From Augochlora pura (lineage: Eukaryota; Arthropoda; Insecta; Hymenoptera; Halictidae): a stretch of DNA of 64,000 bases. The notes beneath the pieces were generated by a model that was not told the DNA's origin, made no database searches, and saw only the letters and a program-made list of their open reading frames with translations. The DNA lies in the NCBI RefSeq assembly GCF_028453695.1, contig NC_135777.1:15241714-15305713 (forward strand), written 5' to 3'. Shown piece after piece: positions 25,101 through 36,900 of this stretch (position 1 is its first letter; each line of letters begins with the position of its first letter). The position numbers and the translations under genes are program-made.

Positions 25101-28100
25101 TTTGCGTTAGCACCGGATGCTCGAGGTGAAGCGATATTACGGAGCTACAAACGTACCCGAGTTATGAAATTATTTTACTCTATGCGGGAGAGATTTGCTC
25201 AAAATCTTGGAAACAATTATTTCATGGAACTGAGAGTCACGAATTATGAAACATAACTAACTGTGCACGACGTGAAGAATTACGTATAATAGGCTCGGGA
25301 TTTGCCGACAGGACAACGTTAGGCCTCGAAGATTCGTCTAAATCTAATTGTTCATTGGTTGCAGCACAATTTAAACGAGAGTCAAAATAATCGTTGATCG
25401 AGTAGAAATTTCGTAATTCCATTTTTAACTACTAAAACCCATCAAACATTAAAAGTAATTGATTCGCGGTCCTATAGAAAATGACAAGACTGAAACGCAA
25501 AATTTCTACAATTTCCAAATAAATACCGCGAATCCGGTCGTTTGGGCCGACGTGGTAGATTAATATCTTTGTGTGTCGGGCTATGAAACGTGTACCGTTA
25601 AAACGTGATGTAAACGAAACATCTCTGGCTGATTCAAAGCGCGAAGGAAAAATGAATGGCAAGCATTGCCTCGAGACCCAGCGAAACTATTCCCGAGGAA
25701 CGTGTGCAGTTTAAACAGTAAATAACAAAGCCGTCGCGCCGAGCGTCGCCGAGCAAATTACTTTCCGTTTCAAAGAACCGCATTGAAGGCGGAATAAACG
25801 TTTCCAAGGGTTTCGGATACAATTACAGCGTAGGAGAGAAGGCGGCATTCGAAAGGATGTAGGTTGATGCGGACAATGCTTGCGGAGAGGAGAAGCGTGG
25901 AACGGTTTAGAGCGGGGTCGCGAAGCTAGGAAGACCCGGTGGCCTCGTAAAACACCTTGCTGACAATGAGGGGTCGTGGAGGGCTGGCGTTTCGAGGGCG
26001 CTGCGGAAGTGCATTTCGCCGGGGCTTGGCGGACAATGCAACGGCGACGGGAGGACGACTGATATGCCAATCTCAGGATGTAATACCGGGGCTTGTCGAT
26101 ACGCGGATACGTCGAGCCAGCCGTCTCCTCTGTCTCGGCTCCGCGGTGACGCGAAACGGCTGTCCGGGATGTCGGGAAACGTTTCCCGGCAGTCCGCGCG
26201 CGAACGCATCATTTTATTGTCTCCGATTGATGCATCCAGCATCGTCCCCGCTTGATCGATACTCGCGTGTCAACGGCTTTCTTATGTAAACACGCGACGA
26301 GTGGATTCACCGAACGGCTGATTCACCGCTTTTGGACCTGGAGTGGTGTGGAGCAATGATACTCTCTCGTCACAACGCTGGATAGTTTCCAAATTTCTAT
26401 TCCTTTATTTCTCCACAGCATGAACAAAAACTTGCGCGCGCAGCCTTCTTGAATTGCCTTTGGCACTGGGCTGATCATTAACACTAAATCTAAGGAGTTG
26501 ATCGACACGATCACTATACTTTATATTAAATTTGTTAAATTAGAAAAATTCTCTCACAGAAAATCGTCCGACAAAATTTGTTGATTCCAGCATACATTAT
26601 AATTAAAATAGCGAAACGTTCAAGTAAGTACGATCTGATCATTCTTATGAAGCTACGCGTGCCAATTAGTTTTCGGCCTTGGTTGGTTTAGTGTAAAACA
26701 GTGTCGGATTTTTCAGATAAAACGTCGCTTCGAAAAATTCTTCGTCAATTCATAAATAATGGAAGATGCATCGGCTTATCTCAACAGTTCATCTCGTGCC
26801 GAAAATGTAACGTAACGGACTTTATACGACGCGATTAACCCGAATGGCTTCTAACGCACGCGGCAGCGGCACCGTGAATGAAAGCCAGGTGCAAAGACAG
26901 GTGTGTCCTACTCTAACTTTCAGTCGAGCCGAAAATAATCGACGAGCCAACGCACTGAAATCCTCGAAAATTAATTGAGAAAATCGAAATTCGTTGGAAT
27001 AGGTTTGTTATCGACACTCCTTCTTGGTCAGCCCAACGCCGTCGTCTTTCGTTTCACGTTCGCAGTGTATCTGGACCCGACTGGCAATTTTTGTCCAGGC
27101 AACGACGTTCCGGCGGTATGCGTGTAATTAAAGCGTCCCAGGAGCGCCGCTGCCCCGACGCACAAGTCCGGCTCACCCAGCGCCACGGATCGTAAAGTTT
27201 ATCGCGCGCAATTTGCGTAATGCGCGTAGAAAATTCTAATGAGCAAGAAGCGCACGGCCGCGCGGTTTCTTTCAATTAATTCTGGAGTGCGCGCCGTTTG
27301 ACGCCTGTGACTAAATAAATAATCGAGCGTTAAACACGCTCGCGCGGGGCGAAAAGCCGGAGACGTTTCCCCGGCGCACGGGTGATTCCGGCACGCGGAA
27401 AAGGACCGCGGGATTCGAACCAGGAATTAATTAAAAGAGAAAACGCCGCGCGGCGCTTTCTCCGCGCCGGCTGCGCACCCGCAAGTCTGTCCACGCTGTT
27501 CCTCGAACGTTATCGCGAGCTATCGTGTTCTAAAACGCTACACAATGGCGGAGATCAACTCCGCTCGGCTCGCACGCCGGAGACCCGCATCTAATTTTCA
27601 TAATCCGACAAAGAAAATCCGGGAAACGCCAGACGCTCGCGCACCTTAACGGGCCTCTCCGGTTCGACGCTTGGGAAAATCGCTTCTTTCTCCATTCTGT
27701 TTTCGGACGGTTAAACGGCTTAACGATATGCCAGAACGGAACAGTACGAAAGTTTGGTACATAAGCATTGAACGCGACTCTCGGAAACCAAGTTACAAAC
27801 ATACACGCGACTCGCATGCCCGTCTTGCTATCGTACGAACTGGAAATAAATCAGTCTTTGATAAACTTGATTTTTACTCGATCCTTTCGTCTATCTTCTT
27901 GTTCAATATCATATGCTCGTTCCAGTTCATGCGATATTTCGATTTATATACATAGAGCAAGTCCGCATGTTTCTTGCGAAACGATCGTGTATGGAAAGGA
28001 GGAGCGGCTTTATTCGTACTCCTGCGATCTAAAAGGTTTATTTCTGACGTAGTCCGCTAGGTGATCTATGAAACTTTCGTGTTATCGGTGAGAGTATCTA

Positions 28101-28890
28101 TGGTGCGCGTGGTATCTACTACACAGTAGTATCACACTTATTCAAATATAATTTTAAAATCTCGCGGAGATTCGTGGAAATAAACCTTTCGCGCCGTAGA
28201 AGCTCTGTGGTGGTCGAAACCGTGGTCGGGGTACGCCTCTCCTTCTTACATCGTACGTAATAATCGCGTCCTTATTCCTAACGCTATAACTTCGAAGAAA
28301 ATTATCATAACTGGTTGGAAAAATTCGGCTGCATTCTTCGAACGTCACTCTCCTGAGCGTACCAAATTCAGAATTAGAATATTCAACAGCGGCCCTTCAA
28401 ACAAAATTCCGATAGACCGGCCGAGGATCGTAGCGTGAAGCTGGAGAGACCCTATAAGATCTGGAGCTCGGAACGACCACCCATCGAGGGAGGAAAGGGC
28501 TCGCACAGAGTGGGGTAAAGAGGGAAAAAGTCGAAGGAACGGACGGGGGAGGAGAGCACCGGTACAAATCCTCTTTTAATTTCTAGCGTCCCTCCGGCCC
28601 GGGAAAAACGCAAGCAAGGTCGACGGCAAATCCCATTTGTCTTCCAGATTCGGTCCAGCCGTTGTCAGGTACAAATGTAAAGGCCGGCGGTAACAGGTAC
28701 GCGGAATCGCAGGTTCTACCTGTTCCCTCGGCAGACGCCTCGAAACTCAAAGCGACGGACAGAAAGGGTGGGGGCCAGAGGCGAGAGACGGAGAGAGACG
28801 GAGCCCCAGTTTTTTTTCGATTTCGGAGCGTTTTCCTTTCGTTTTTCCTCGGTACGGACCTCGGCCGGTGTGCGTGCGTGCGTGTGAACG

Positions 28891-28955
28891 TGCTCTCTCG
28901 CTGACTCTCTCCCGCTGGCACTCTCTCGCTCTCTCTCTTTCTCTCCGTCTCTCCC
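28891..28955. repeat. CT-rich imperfect microsatellite
   Basis: Imperfect CTCTCT tract broken by CGCTG segments, preceded by a GTGCGTGCGTGCGTGTG run near 28868-28885. The large arginine/glutamate-rich minus-strand frame through here is a by-product of the repeat. Confidence 0.75.
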
Positions 28956-29867
28956 GGAAGTATGGTTGCGAACGCGGGAGACTCACGTGCAATTAGGAAG
29001 GCGGGACACGTATTCGAGGTTCGAGGACGGTGAAAAGCATTTTTCACCGGTCCGATCCGCCGGGACCGCGCGAAGCCGATTTTTATCCGCGGTTTCACAC
29101 GCCTCCGTCGTCGCATCCGTGTCGCTGGAAAACACATAAATACAAAGGGAATTATGGGGACCAAATAGCACCGGACACATTTAAACAAACAAACAAAAAT
29201 AAAAGTGGGGAGGATCTGGTGGAGGGGGGGGCTGATAGCGAAACCAATCGATGGAAACCCATTCTCGTTTTTTTTTTTTTTCTATCGTTGCTCTGGCTCT
29301 CGCCCTCTCCGCGCGACTCGTACATCATAGCCGAAATCGAAACTGACAACAAAACCCCACCGCTAGGCGTATGGCGTGTGTAATAAATCACGGTAAAAAG
29401 AGCACGATATCCTTTCTCCCCTGCGAGAACCCCTGACAAAACCTTAGCTTCTCCTTTACCGTCTGCCTTTCGAGCTGATCTTACAAAGCGCGCCTCTCTT
29501 CCTCCTTGGCCGACCAAAACAACTCGGACCACCGCCTAGCTCTCGCCTCTTTTCCGGGATAGATATCGCCCTCCAGGATATTCGGGACACGGGGGCATAC
29601 TTGGATTGCGTGGTCGAATTCTCATGGTCTTCCTTCCGTTCGACGGTATTTCACCATGTTTTTCTCATCGGCGATAGTTTCCATAAATCCCACGGCAAGT
29701 TCGGAAGCTTCCGGGTACTTAACCCATCGAAAGCTTCCCATTGCTACTATTGTCACCGGACTACTAATCGAGGGGGTCATTGTGCGTTAATAGCAATTGC
29801 ACAGTTTGGATTGTAATAAAAGTTTATCCCTGTTCTGATATACGTATGCGATACAATGTGACTTTAT

Positions 29868-30035
29868 ATAACAGTAGAACCACCGAGCCCCAATTATGAC
29901 GTATGTTGCTTTATAAAAATAGTACTAGCAAAGGTATTTAAAACCTCCGCCATTTTTATTGTGATATATGCTTGGATTAAGAAACTTATTCAATTGTTTC
30001 CTATAAAAGAGTCTTCGTAATTTCAACATCTTAGA
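29868..30035. mobile_element. Dispersed repeat, family J copy 2 (likely decayed MITE)
   Basis: Begins with a degenerate TATAACAGTAGAACCACCGA and follows copy 1 (48-205) through GCTTTATAAAAATAGTACTAG, ATATGCTTGGATTAAGAAAC and CTATAAAAGAGTCTTC. Similarity is moderate, and the right limit is where collinearity fades. Confidence 0.4.
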
Positions 30036-33000
30036 AATTTCTTTATGAACTCGTCAAACAGTACGAAGTTATATTAGAATCTCATAAAATGAAGGAACAT
30101 GTACACATTCTTTAATTTTGCTGGAATGAATCTATTTAATGAACTACATTGGTCGTCATTTATTTCTCAAGTGAAAAGAAAGCGTAAAAATTAAATTAAT
30201 GTAATTTTCGTATACGTAAAAAGATACCACATGCATATACAATAAATCGTTCGTAAATAACCCACCGTAAAAGTACTAGGTTATATTGGAAAAGGGTCCG
30301 ATGTTTATTTCACGGTTTGCCAAGTGCGTCGAGAGTGCGTGGCTTTTGCAAATCAGAGTTTCCCTGTTGAAGGGAGGGCGCCGCGCGACAACAGCTTCGG
30401 CTGCCGCTGGCGTGACAATCTTCCCGTGACAATGGCTCGCTGTTCCCATTCACGGTCCCATTCGCATTGTTCGACTAATATATTTTTTGCGTAATCCCGT
30501 AAGACTGCCGGGATCGAGGGTTATCCGTAGGTCGCAAGGCAAGGGCCCGTATCGGTGCGGCTTATCGCGGCGGATCAGCCGCTAATGGAAACGCCTGTGG
30601 CGTGAATGCGTCAGTACCGTGGATAAAAAGGGTCCGAGAGAGCACAACGGCCCGTGTGCCCGCCCTTCGAGATTCACCCCCCTGGGTAAACGAGGCGGTG
30701 ACCATCGCGGAGAGAACAGCTGAAACTGAAGCTTGTCACGAGAAGTTAACGCGCGGGGCCCCCGGCTGGAACCACGGCCATCCGATCCGTGAACGAAAAG
30801 GGAGAGAGAATCGGGGCCGCGCGGGGTGACCGAGGAACGTTGTCGCAGAAATCTGTGTGGGGGGAGACCGTTACGACCAATTGACTTTCCTAATTTTCTT
30901 GTATCGCCGCGACAAAGCGCGCGTCGCGATAGCCCGCTTGATGCGAAGGGCGACACCCCTGCGTCGATTGTTTTAGAGAATCGATTCACCCGGGACGATG
31001 ACTCTTTCCGAGCCAGATGAAAGAGGACTGATTGGCGGTCGGCTGGTGTTATTAACAGATCTCATAATGGGCAACCTGCCGCGTTAGGGGTAGTTCTGCT
31101 TCAAAACTCTTTTTATGTGGGATGAAAGTTTATCTTATTGATTGGTCGTGGTTTGCATCTCTGTTATTATTATTGCAGCCCGTGAATCAATAGAAAACAG
31201 GGTTCATCTTGCCATTTTACGAGGGTATTTTAGTTTAGAACCTTCGAAAACTCGATCTATCTATTTAACTTTCTACTACCAGTTTCCATCTTTGTTGTGC
31301 GAATTTGTAAATATCACCGAAAGAGTATAAAATATATATGAAAAATGTCAACGCAAGAAGTTGCGTAGGTTCTTTATAGAAAAATATCAAGAAAAAAGGT
31401 CGGTTCTAATAAATTAAAATGTTTCTTAACGTAACGACATCCAATTTATAATACATCGTCGTTTCTTATTCTCTTTGAAGATAATATTTCATTTATTCTT
31501 ACTAGCTTCTAAATCAAGAAATTCTATTTCATCCCTTTTCCATGGAGTTTGATACTTCAAGCTCAGTGTATGCATATTGCAACACCGTTTAGATCGTTCT
31601 GATTATTATTTGCATTATGAAAATAATATATCTAATCAAACAGAAACTTCAGATTTAGACTTCCACGCAGTGATTACCCTCCAACTGTATTTACAAGGGT
31701 ATAATGTCATCTTTCTTCTCCGAGATATTTACCAACGTCGAAACGTTTAGCAAATAGGTTATGTACCTTAACGAGATACGAGAGATATCTATTCCACAAT
31801 ATCGCACAGACCTTATTTACACGAGATACCTCCTGCACACAATAGCACCAACGACATCACAGTCGCTGCATACCTCCCCGACAATACCGAAAGTGTTGGA
31901 ATGCAAAATACGAGGGTAAAGATTTTCCGACGAGCGGAAAACGGCGCGAAACGTAGTCCAGATGTATCGAATGAACTCTCCGCGGGGGAACAGGGGGGTG
32001 AATGGACCGTTCGATCTCATCAGGCCGGTACTTGGGAACCGAGTAACGATTCTGCGAAAAAAAAAAAAGTGTACGCGAAAGGGAGCGCATCGGTTTAATA
32101 AAGCAGGCGAGATTGCCCTGTTATCGCGGTGCCGGCGCGTTGACGGTGGTTGAAAGGCTTGCAGGCACCGAAACGGGGGCACGTTAACGTTAGACGTCGG
32201 TCAATAGGCTGTCGGTGGCGAACGCGTCGCGTTGCGGGCGCTTCCATTGAATTAAGAACGACAACGAGGCCCGCGATAATCGATAAAAGGTAATGTGCCG
32301 CGTCTCGTCCCGTTTCGTCTCCTATCGTCGCGCAGTTCGGCGCGCGCCCGATGCAATTGCGACGATATTCCTTAACGGGCTGGCAGGGAGCCATTCGATA
32401 AAAGCGACTTAATTGGTAAGTGGGTGAGAATCGTTGCGCACGTGGGGTGATTCCCGATCAATAGAGTTTTCAAATTTAACGGGCACGACAACAGTGCCCC
32501 GAGGGTGCGAGGGGCCCTGGGGTCCCGACAAATTCCGCGCCGGTAATCCGGCCCGTGGAACACTTTCGACCGTCCATATGCTCCCGCAAAACCCGCCCGC
32601 CGAAGATGACCCCATTCACCGGGAGCTATCACAATGGCGCGAAATGCGCTGCCTGTTAAATCGGGCTTGTAGGTCGAGGCCCGGCCCGGCCCGGCCCGGA
32701 CCGATCCGGCCGTTCAATGGCTAGCACAGTAGTCTCGTTAGTTTGTCAGTCGGAAATGATATATAATTTCGGACCGTCGACGTCACGGAGGAAGGTGCGC
32801 GCGGGGCAACGGGTGTCGGCTTTACGGACGGATCGAACCATTTAAGCGCTGCTGTAAACCCGTTAGAACCCCGAGCAACGAGTGATTTTAACTTAGGAAA
32901 CGATCAGGTCGCGGTAATTCCGTGTTGCAAAATAGTCGGTCATTGAGATTATGTACGTTTCAACAGCCGCGCTCGCATACGACCGACCGCGGTTCCCATC

Positions 33001-33257
33001 GTACCCGGAATACCGTCGAAACTAGCAGTAAAAGTCACAATGGATTCATCGATATAGAGCTGTTCTCAATTATGTAGCTGCTCTCCATTATACAATACAG
33101 ATCCTGGATCTCGCTTTTTCGGCTGCCAGCATTTTTACCGAAAGCTATATCGCGTGCGTGTTTAATTCAGAGCAAGACTATCTATACGTTTGGGAGTATA
33201 TCCTGCGACAATACTGTCATCCTTGGTCTCGTTTCTCCTTTAGGTAAAACTTTATGT
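30036..33257. other. Non-coding flank beyond the Toll 3' end
   Basis: GC islands at about 30330-31100 and 31850-33000 with an AT-rich trough between. Part of this may be the 3' UTR or its intron if the donor at 33941 is used. No independent gene was recognised. Confidence 0.45.
32678..32699. repeat. GGCCC pentanucleotide repeat
   Basis: GGCCC repeated four times in a GC-rich island about 1.3 kb beyond the Toll 3' end. Confidence 0.8.
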
Positions 33258-33722
33258 AGTACTCCCTCCCAATAGCAAAATACTCCAGTCAATACTTCTC
33301 GATACGCGGGAAGCGAAATGAGCGAAAACATACAGTCGTCTGCTTACCACCTACTTATCTCTACAATAAAATAAGTATACAACTGTTTTGAATACATTGC
33401 ACGAACTACCAAAAGAGTCGCTTTTAACACTTTGCTCTATAATATCGCGTTACATTCATTACAAAATTTTGGAACATGGTCTGCTAATACGTGTGTTACT
33501 CGCGTCATTCGTCAATATTTTAACACTGAAGCAAAGCTTTTCGTCGAGCAAATACAAATGATCTAAGAATTTCTTAGCAACAAACAAGATCCAATTAACG
33601 TAGCTGTGAAAGAAATCGTAGAGCAAAGGGTTAACATACATACAAACTGGAGCATGCTTGCTTAGAGTCGCGTGGAAGCCGTTCGAATACTATTGAAAAG
33701 CAAACTATTGGGAGGGAGTACT
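33258..33722. repeat. Perfect 18-bp inverted repeat enclosing about 430 bp
   Basis: AGTACTCCCTCCCAATAG at 33258-33275 recurs as its exact reverse complement at 33705-33722; two more bases outside pair with one mismatch. The enclosed region contains the TTAA element at 33424-33634. No target-site duplication is obvious outside the arms. The whole could be an older MITE of about 470 bp with a later insertion, or a structured non-coding region. It starts about 235 bp beyond the Toll stop codon. Confidence 0.75.
33424..33634. mobile_element. TTAA-flanked MITE (subfamily H), piggyBac type
   Basis: A 211-bp element with TTAA at both ends. The termini CACTTTGCTCTATAAT and, reverse-complemented, CCCTTTGCTCTACGAT match at most positions. 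TTAA target duplication with CCC...GGG ends is the piggyBac superfamily signature. It has no coding capacity. It lies between the arms of the 33258/33722 inverted repeat. Confidence 0.65.
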
Positions 33723-33846
33723 GCACTGCTATCGGAGAGTGAAATTTGTCGACTCCGTTTTCGACTGGATAGGGAACGCGAGAGTCTTTCGAAGCATCTA
33801 TGTAAACTCTGAAGTGGACAGGCGGGTTTCTCCAGGCTGTCCGGCA

Positions 33847-33864
33847 TTTCCCTGAACAGGGAAA
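33847..33864. promoter_or_regulatory. STAT-like palindrome downstream of the Toll stop codon
   Basis: TTTCCC TGAACA GGGAAA is a perfect 6-bp inverted repeat with a 6-nt spacer. It contains TTCCCTGAA, which fits the TTCNNNGAA STAT consensus. It lies about 95 bp beyond the stop codon, inside the putative 3' UTR intron. Function is inferred from motif similarity only. Confidence 0.25.
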
Positions 33865-33932
33865 GACGTTTGGGGCACGGGCGCGGGGTCGTCCACCGTT
33901 AAAGGGACAGAAGCGTAGGAAGATCGAGTAAT

Positions 33933-33946
33933 GGCTCTTACCTAAA
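33933..33946 (-). other. Near-consensus 5' splice site just after the Toll stop codon
   Basis: Sixteen nucleotides past the TAG stop the minus strand reads TTTAG followed by GTAAGAGCC, so the last exon base would be 33942 and the first intron base 33941. This fits the metazoan donor consensus well. Used in this position it would place an intron in the 3' UTR, close enough to the stop (<50 nt) that nonsense-mediated decay would not be expected. No nearby minus-strand AATAAA is obvious before this point, which fits a transcript continuing further. The partner acceptor was not identified. Confidence 0.45.
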
Positions 33947-33957
33947 TAATGGCTGTT

Positions 33958-36900
33958 CTACGTCCATTGATGCTGCGCCGGGGGCGGCGGCGGCGGCGGC
34001 AACGGCAGCGGTCTCTCGAGAACGGGTATAGGGGACACGTCCGGCATGGCGAACCTTAACTTCTGCCAAAACAACTTGTCCCCCCACACCAGCACGGTGT
34101 GCGAGGAGATCCTCTTGTTGAGATCGGCGTCGAGATCCCGGGGGCACACACCGCCCACCAGGAGCAGGATCACCGAGCGTCCCTTCCCTTTCAGAGCGTC
34201 CCTGAGCGCTGCTTTAAACTCGAACCTGGCCCACTCGCCGTGCAGAAAGTTCTTGGACAGCACGAGGATGGTGCGCCTGGAGGAGTCCGCGGCCTCGGTG
34301 ACCGCGTCCGCGACGTTGCTGCCGGCTCCTAGGTCCCGATAGTGCAGGCACAGCCGGTACGAGGTCTCGAGTTTCGGCACGAGGATCGTGGAGACGAACG
34401 CCTCGTCGACCGCCGAGTAGGAGATGTAGGCGTCGAAAGGTTTCTCCTGGTCCTCGAACGCAGCCGTCTTGTAGCAGGCCCTCAGGCCGCATCTGCTCGC
34501 CGCCCATGTCCTCAGGGCACGACGGTGCTTGAACGCGCCGCAGACCAGCGCCACCATCGCGAATATCAGCACCGCGGTGGCCAGCAGTAGCGGCAGATAA
34601 GCCTCGAGCGGCCGCGTCTCGATCACCGAGGTCGTGCCGGTTAACGCCGCGCAATTTATGGCCGAGCCGTTCGCCGGCAGGGTGATAGGCATGCCGAGGG
34701 AACAGGTGACGCTCCTCCAGTCGCTGATCTTCGCCCGGTTACGGGACATCCACTCGCGCACCCGGTCCAGATACGAGCACTCGCAGCCCCAGGGGTTGCT
34801 GGACAGCCCGATGTCCACCAGGTACGGGTTCTGGCCGAGCTGCCACACGGCGAAAGTGCCCAGCCGGTTGTTCTCCAACCGCAGCACCTCCAGCTGCCGC
34901 AGAGGTACGAACGTACCGTTGTCGATGTACGTCAGCAGATTGTTCTGCAAGTAGAGCTCCTTCAGGTTCTCGAGCGGCATCAGCTCGACGCCGTTCAGCA
35001 CGCTGATCTTGTTGTTCTCCAGGTGGAGCACCACCAGCCGTTTCAGACCGCTGAACGTGTGATTGCGAATCGCGATGATGTTGCTGTCGTTCGCGTACAG
35101 GATTTGCAGGTTCTTGCGGCCGATGAACGAGTGGGAGTTCAGCTCGCCGAAGTTGTTGCCGTCCAGGTAGACCTCGGTCGCGTCCATGGGCAGTCGTCCC
35201 GGCAAGGTCTTGTAGCCAGAGTTGGAGCAGTCGACCACGTTCGCCGACCAGGATTGGTCGTGGTAGCAGGTACAGTTGGTCGGGCAGGTCATCTCGCAGT
35301 CGCAGGCGTCGAAGTCGCAGCAATGACATAGCGCGAAGCAGTGCGCCTTGTACGTGCAGAGGAACTGGGACGGTTTCGCCTCGAGCAACGGTATGAACGA
35401 TTTGTGCCGGTCGTATGGTAGCCGGCAGTAGACCGACTCCAAGTCCATCACCCTCGGGTGCTGCCTCAACGGCAGCGAGTTGATCCTCTGCAGCCACTCG
35501 GTGGTGCAGTCGCAGATGAACGGGTTCCCGCCGATGTAAAACTCCGGCAGTTGCCTGTGGGCCGGCACCTGGGTCAGCTGAAACGCGGATAGATTCATCT
35601 TGACGATCTGGTTCGCGTAAAGGTCCACCCTGGTCAGGTTCTTCTTGTCGAAAAACGTCTGCGGCTCGACGGTCTGTATCAGATTGTCGTTGACGAACAG
35701 AAGCTCGATCGAGTCCGGTATCGACCGCGAGTGGATCCTCGTTAGCCGGTTGAACGACACGTCGAGCGTCTGTAATCTCATCCCCTGTGGCGCGACGCCG
35801 AGATCCATAATCAGATTTTTATGGAGATCCATCCACTGTAATTTCTCCGGCAGGAAACCGTAATCGAAGTGCACGATCAGATTGTCGGACATGTTCAGCC
35901 AGAGCAGTCCGGGCGAGCCCGCAAACACGCCGGACACGTCCTCCAAGAGATTCGAGTCGAGCCGGATCGCCTGCAAGGCCCGGTTCGCCGCGAACGTACC
36001 GTCCTCGACCGTGTCGATCTTGTTCCGTGCCAAATTCAAGATCTGCAGCGCGGGCAACTCCGCGAAATCCTCGGCGGTCACGTTCGCGATCTCGTTCCCG
36101 ATCATCCTTAATCCATAGAGGCTCGACATACCGCGGAAACCTGGCCGGTTCAGGCTTCTGATCTGATTCTCGCCGAGGTCCAGCGTCCGCAACAACGTCA
36201 TGTCTTTGAGGGCGACCGGTATGCTGTCCAGATTGTTCCCGGACAGATTCAGGTCCTGCATACTGGAACAATTCCTAAAGGCATCCGGGTGGATTCCTTC
36301 GAGCTGATTAGAGTCCAGGGAGAGAAGGGAGAGCGCGAACAGGCCGTTCAGGGAGTACGCGTCCAGATAAGATAATCGATTGTACGCTAAATCTAGCGTG
36401 TGCAGATTACTCATCGGCGCGAACGTGTCCGCCGGAATCGTCTCGATCTCGTTGTACTGAAGGTTCAGTATCTGAAGGGTGTACAGGTCTTTGAACAACG
36501 CCGGGTCTAACTTGCTGATCCGATTATGAGACAGGTTCAGAAGGACCAATCGAATGAGCCCGGAAAACGTCGCGGAGTTCAGCCAGGAGCTGGTCAACGC
36601 GTTCCGCGACAGGTCTAGCGCCACCAGCTGGTTCATGTCCGCCACCAGTCCGGGTGACAGGGCACTGATCGAATTGTTCTGCAGCCGTAGCTCCTTCAAC
36701 GACTTCGCCGCTTCCCGAAACATTTCCATCGGCAACGCGACGATTCGATTCCCCGACAGATCGAACGTTTCCAAGGAGCGGAGCCCCTGAAGAGCCTTGT
36801 CCGCCACCATCGCGATTGCGTTGTTCGACATGTTCAGCACCTTCAGCCGCTTCAGCGACGAAAAACCGTACGCGGGCAACACGGAGATTTGATTATTGGA

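Larger units (their letters stand above)
21852..29867. other. Non-coding; mostly GC islands with short AT gaps
   Basis: GC islands at about 21900-22960, 24230-25260, 25640-26290, 26830-27700 and 28400-29600. A TTAA preceded by AAAGGG at about 23215-23224 and another leading into CACTAAATC at 26478 look like lone ends of decayed TTAA elements. No gene was identified; reading frames here are shared by both strands and low in complexity. Confidence 0.5.

Noticed and set aside
24927..25256. 109-codon plus-strand frame with moderately protein-like composition
   Set aside because: Starts at TTG, has no recognisable domain, and I see no supporting splice or promoter context.
27405..27430. tRNA-like GGATTCGAACC motif
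   Set aside because: No matching D arm, anticodon arm or acceptor stem around it.
28583..29188. 201-codon minus-strand frame
   Set aside because: Its Arg/Glu/Ser repeats come from the CT/GA microsatellite at 28891-28955.
34739..35497. 252-codon minus-strand frame inside the Toll gene, plus other frames at 36893-37549
   Set aside because: Out-of-frame shadows of the LRR-coding sequence, kept open by high GC and repeat periodicity.
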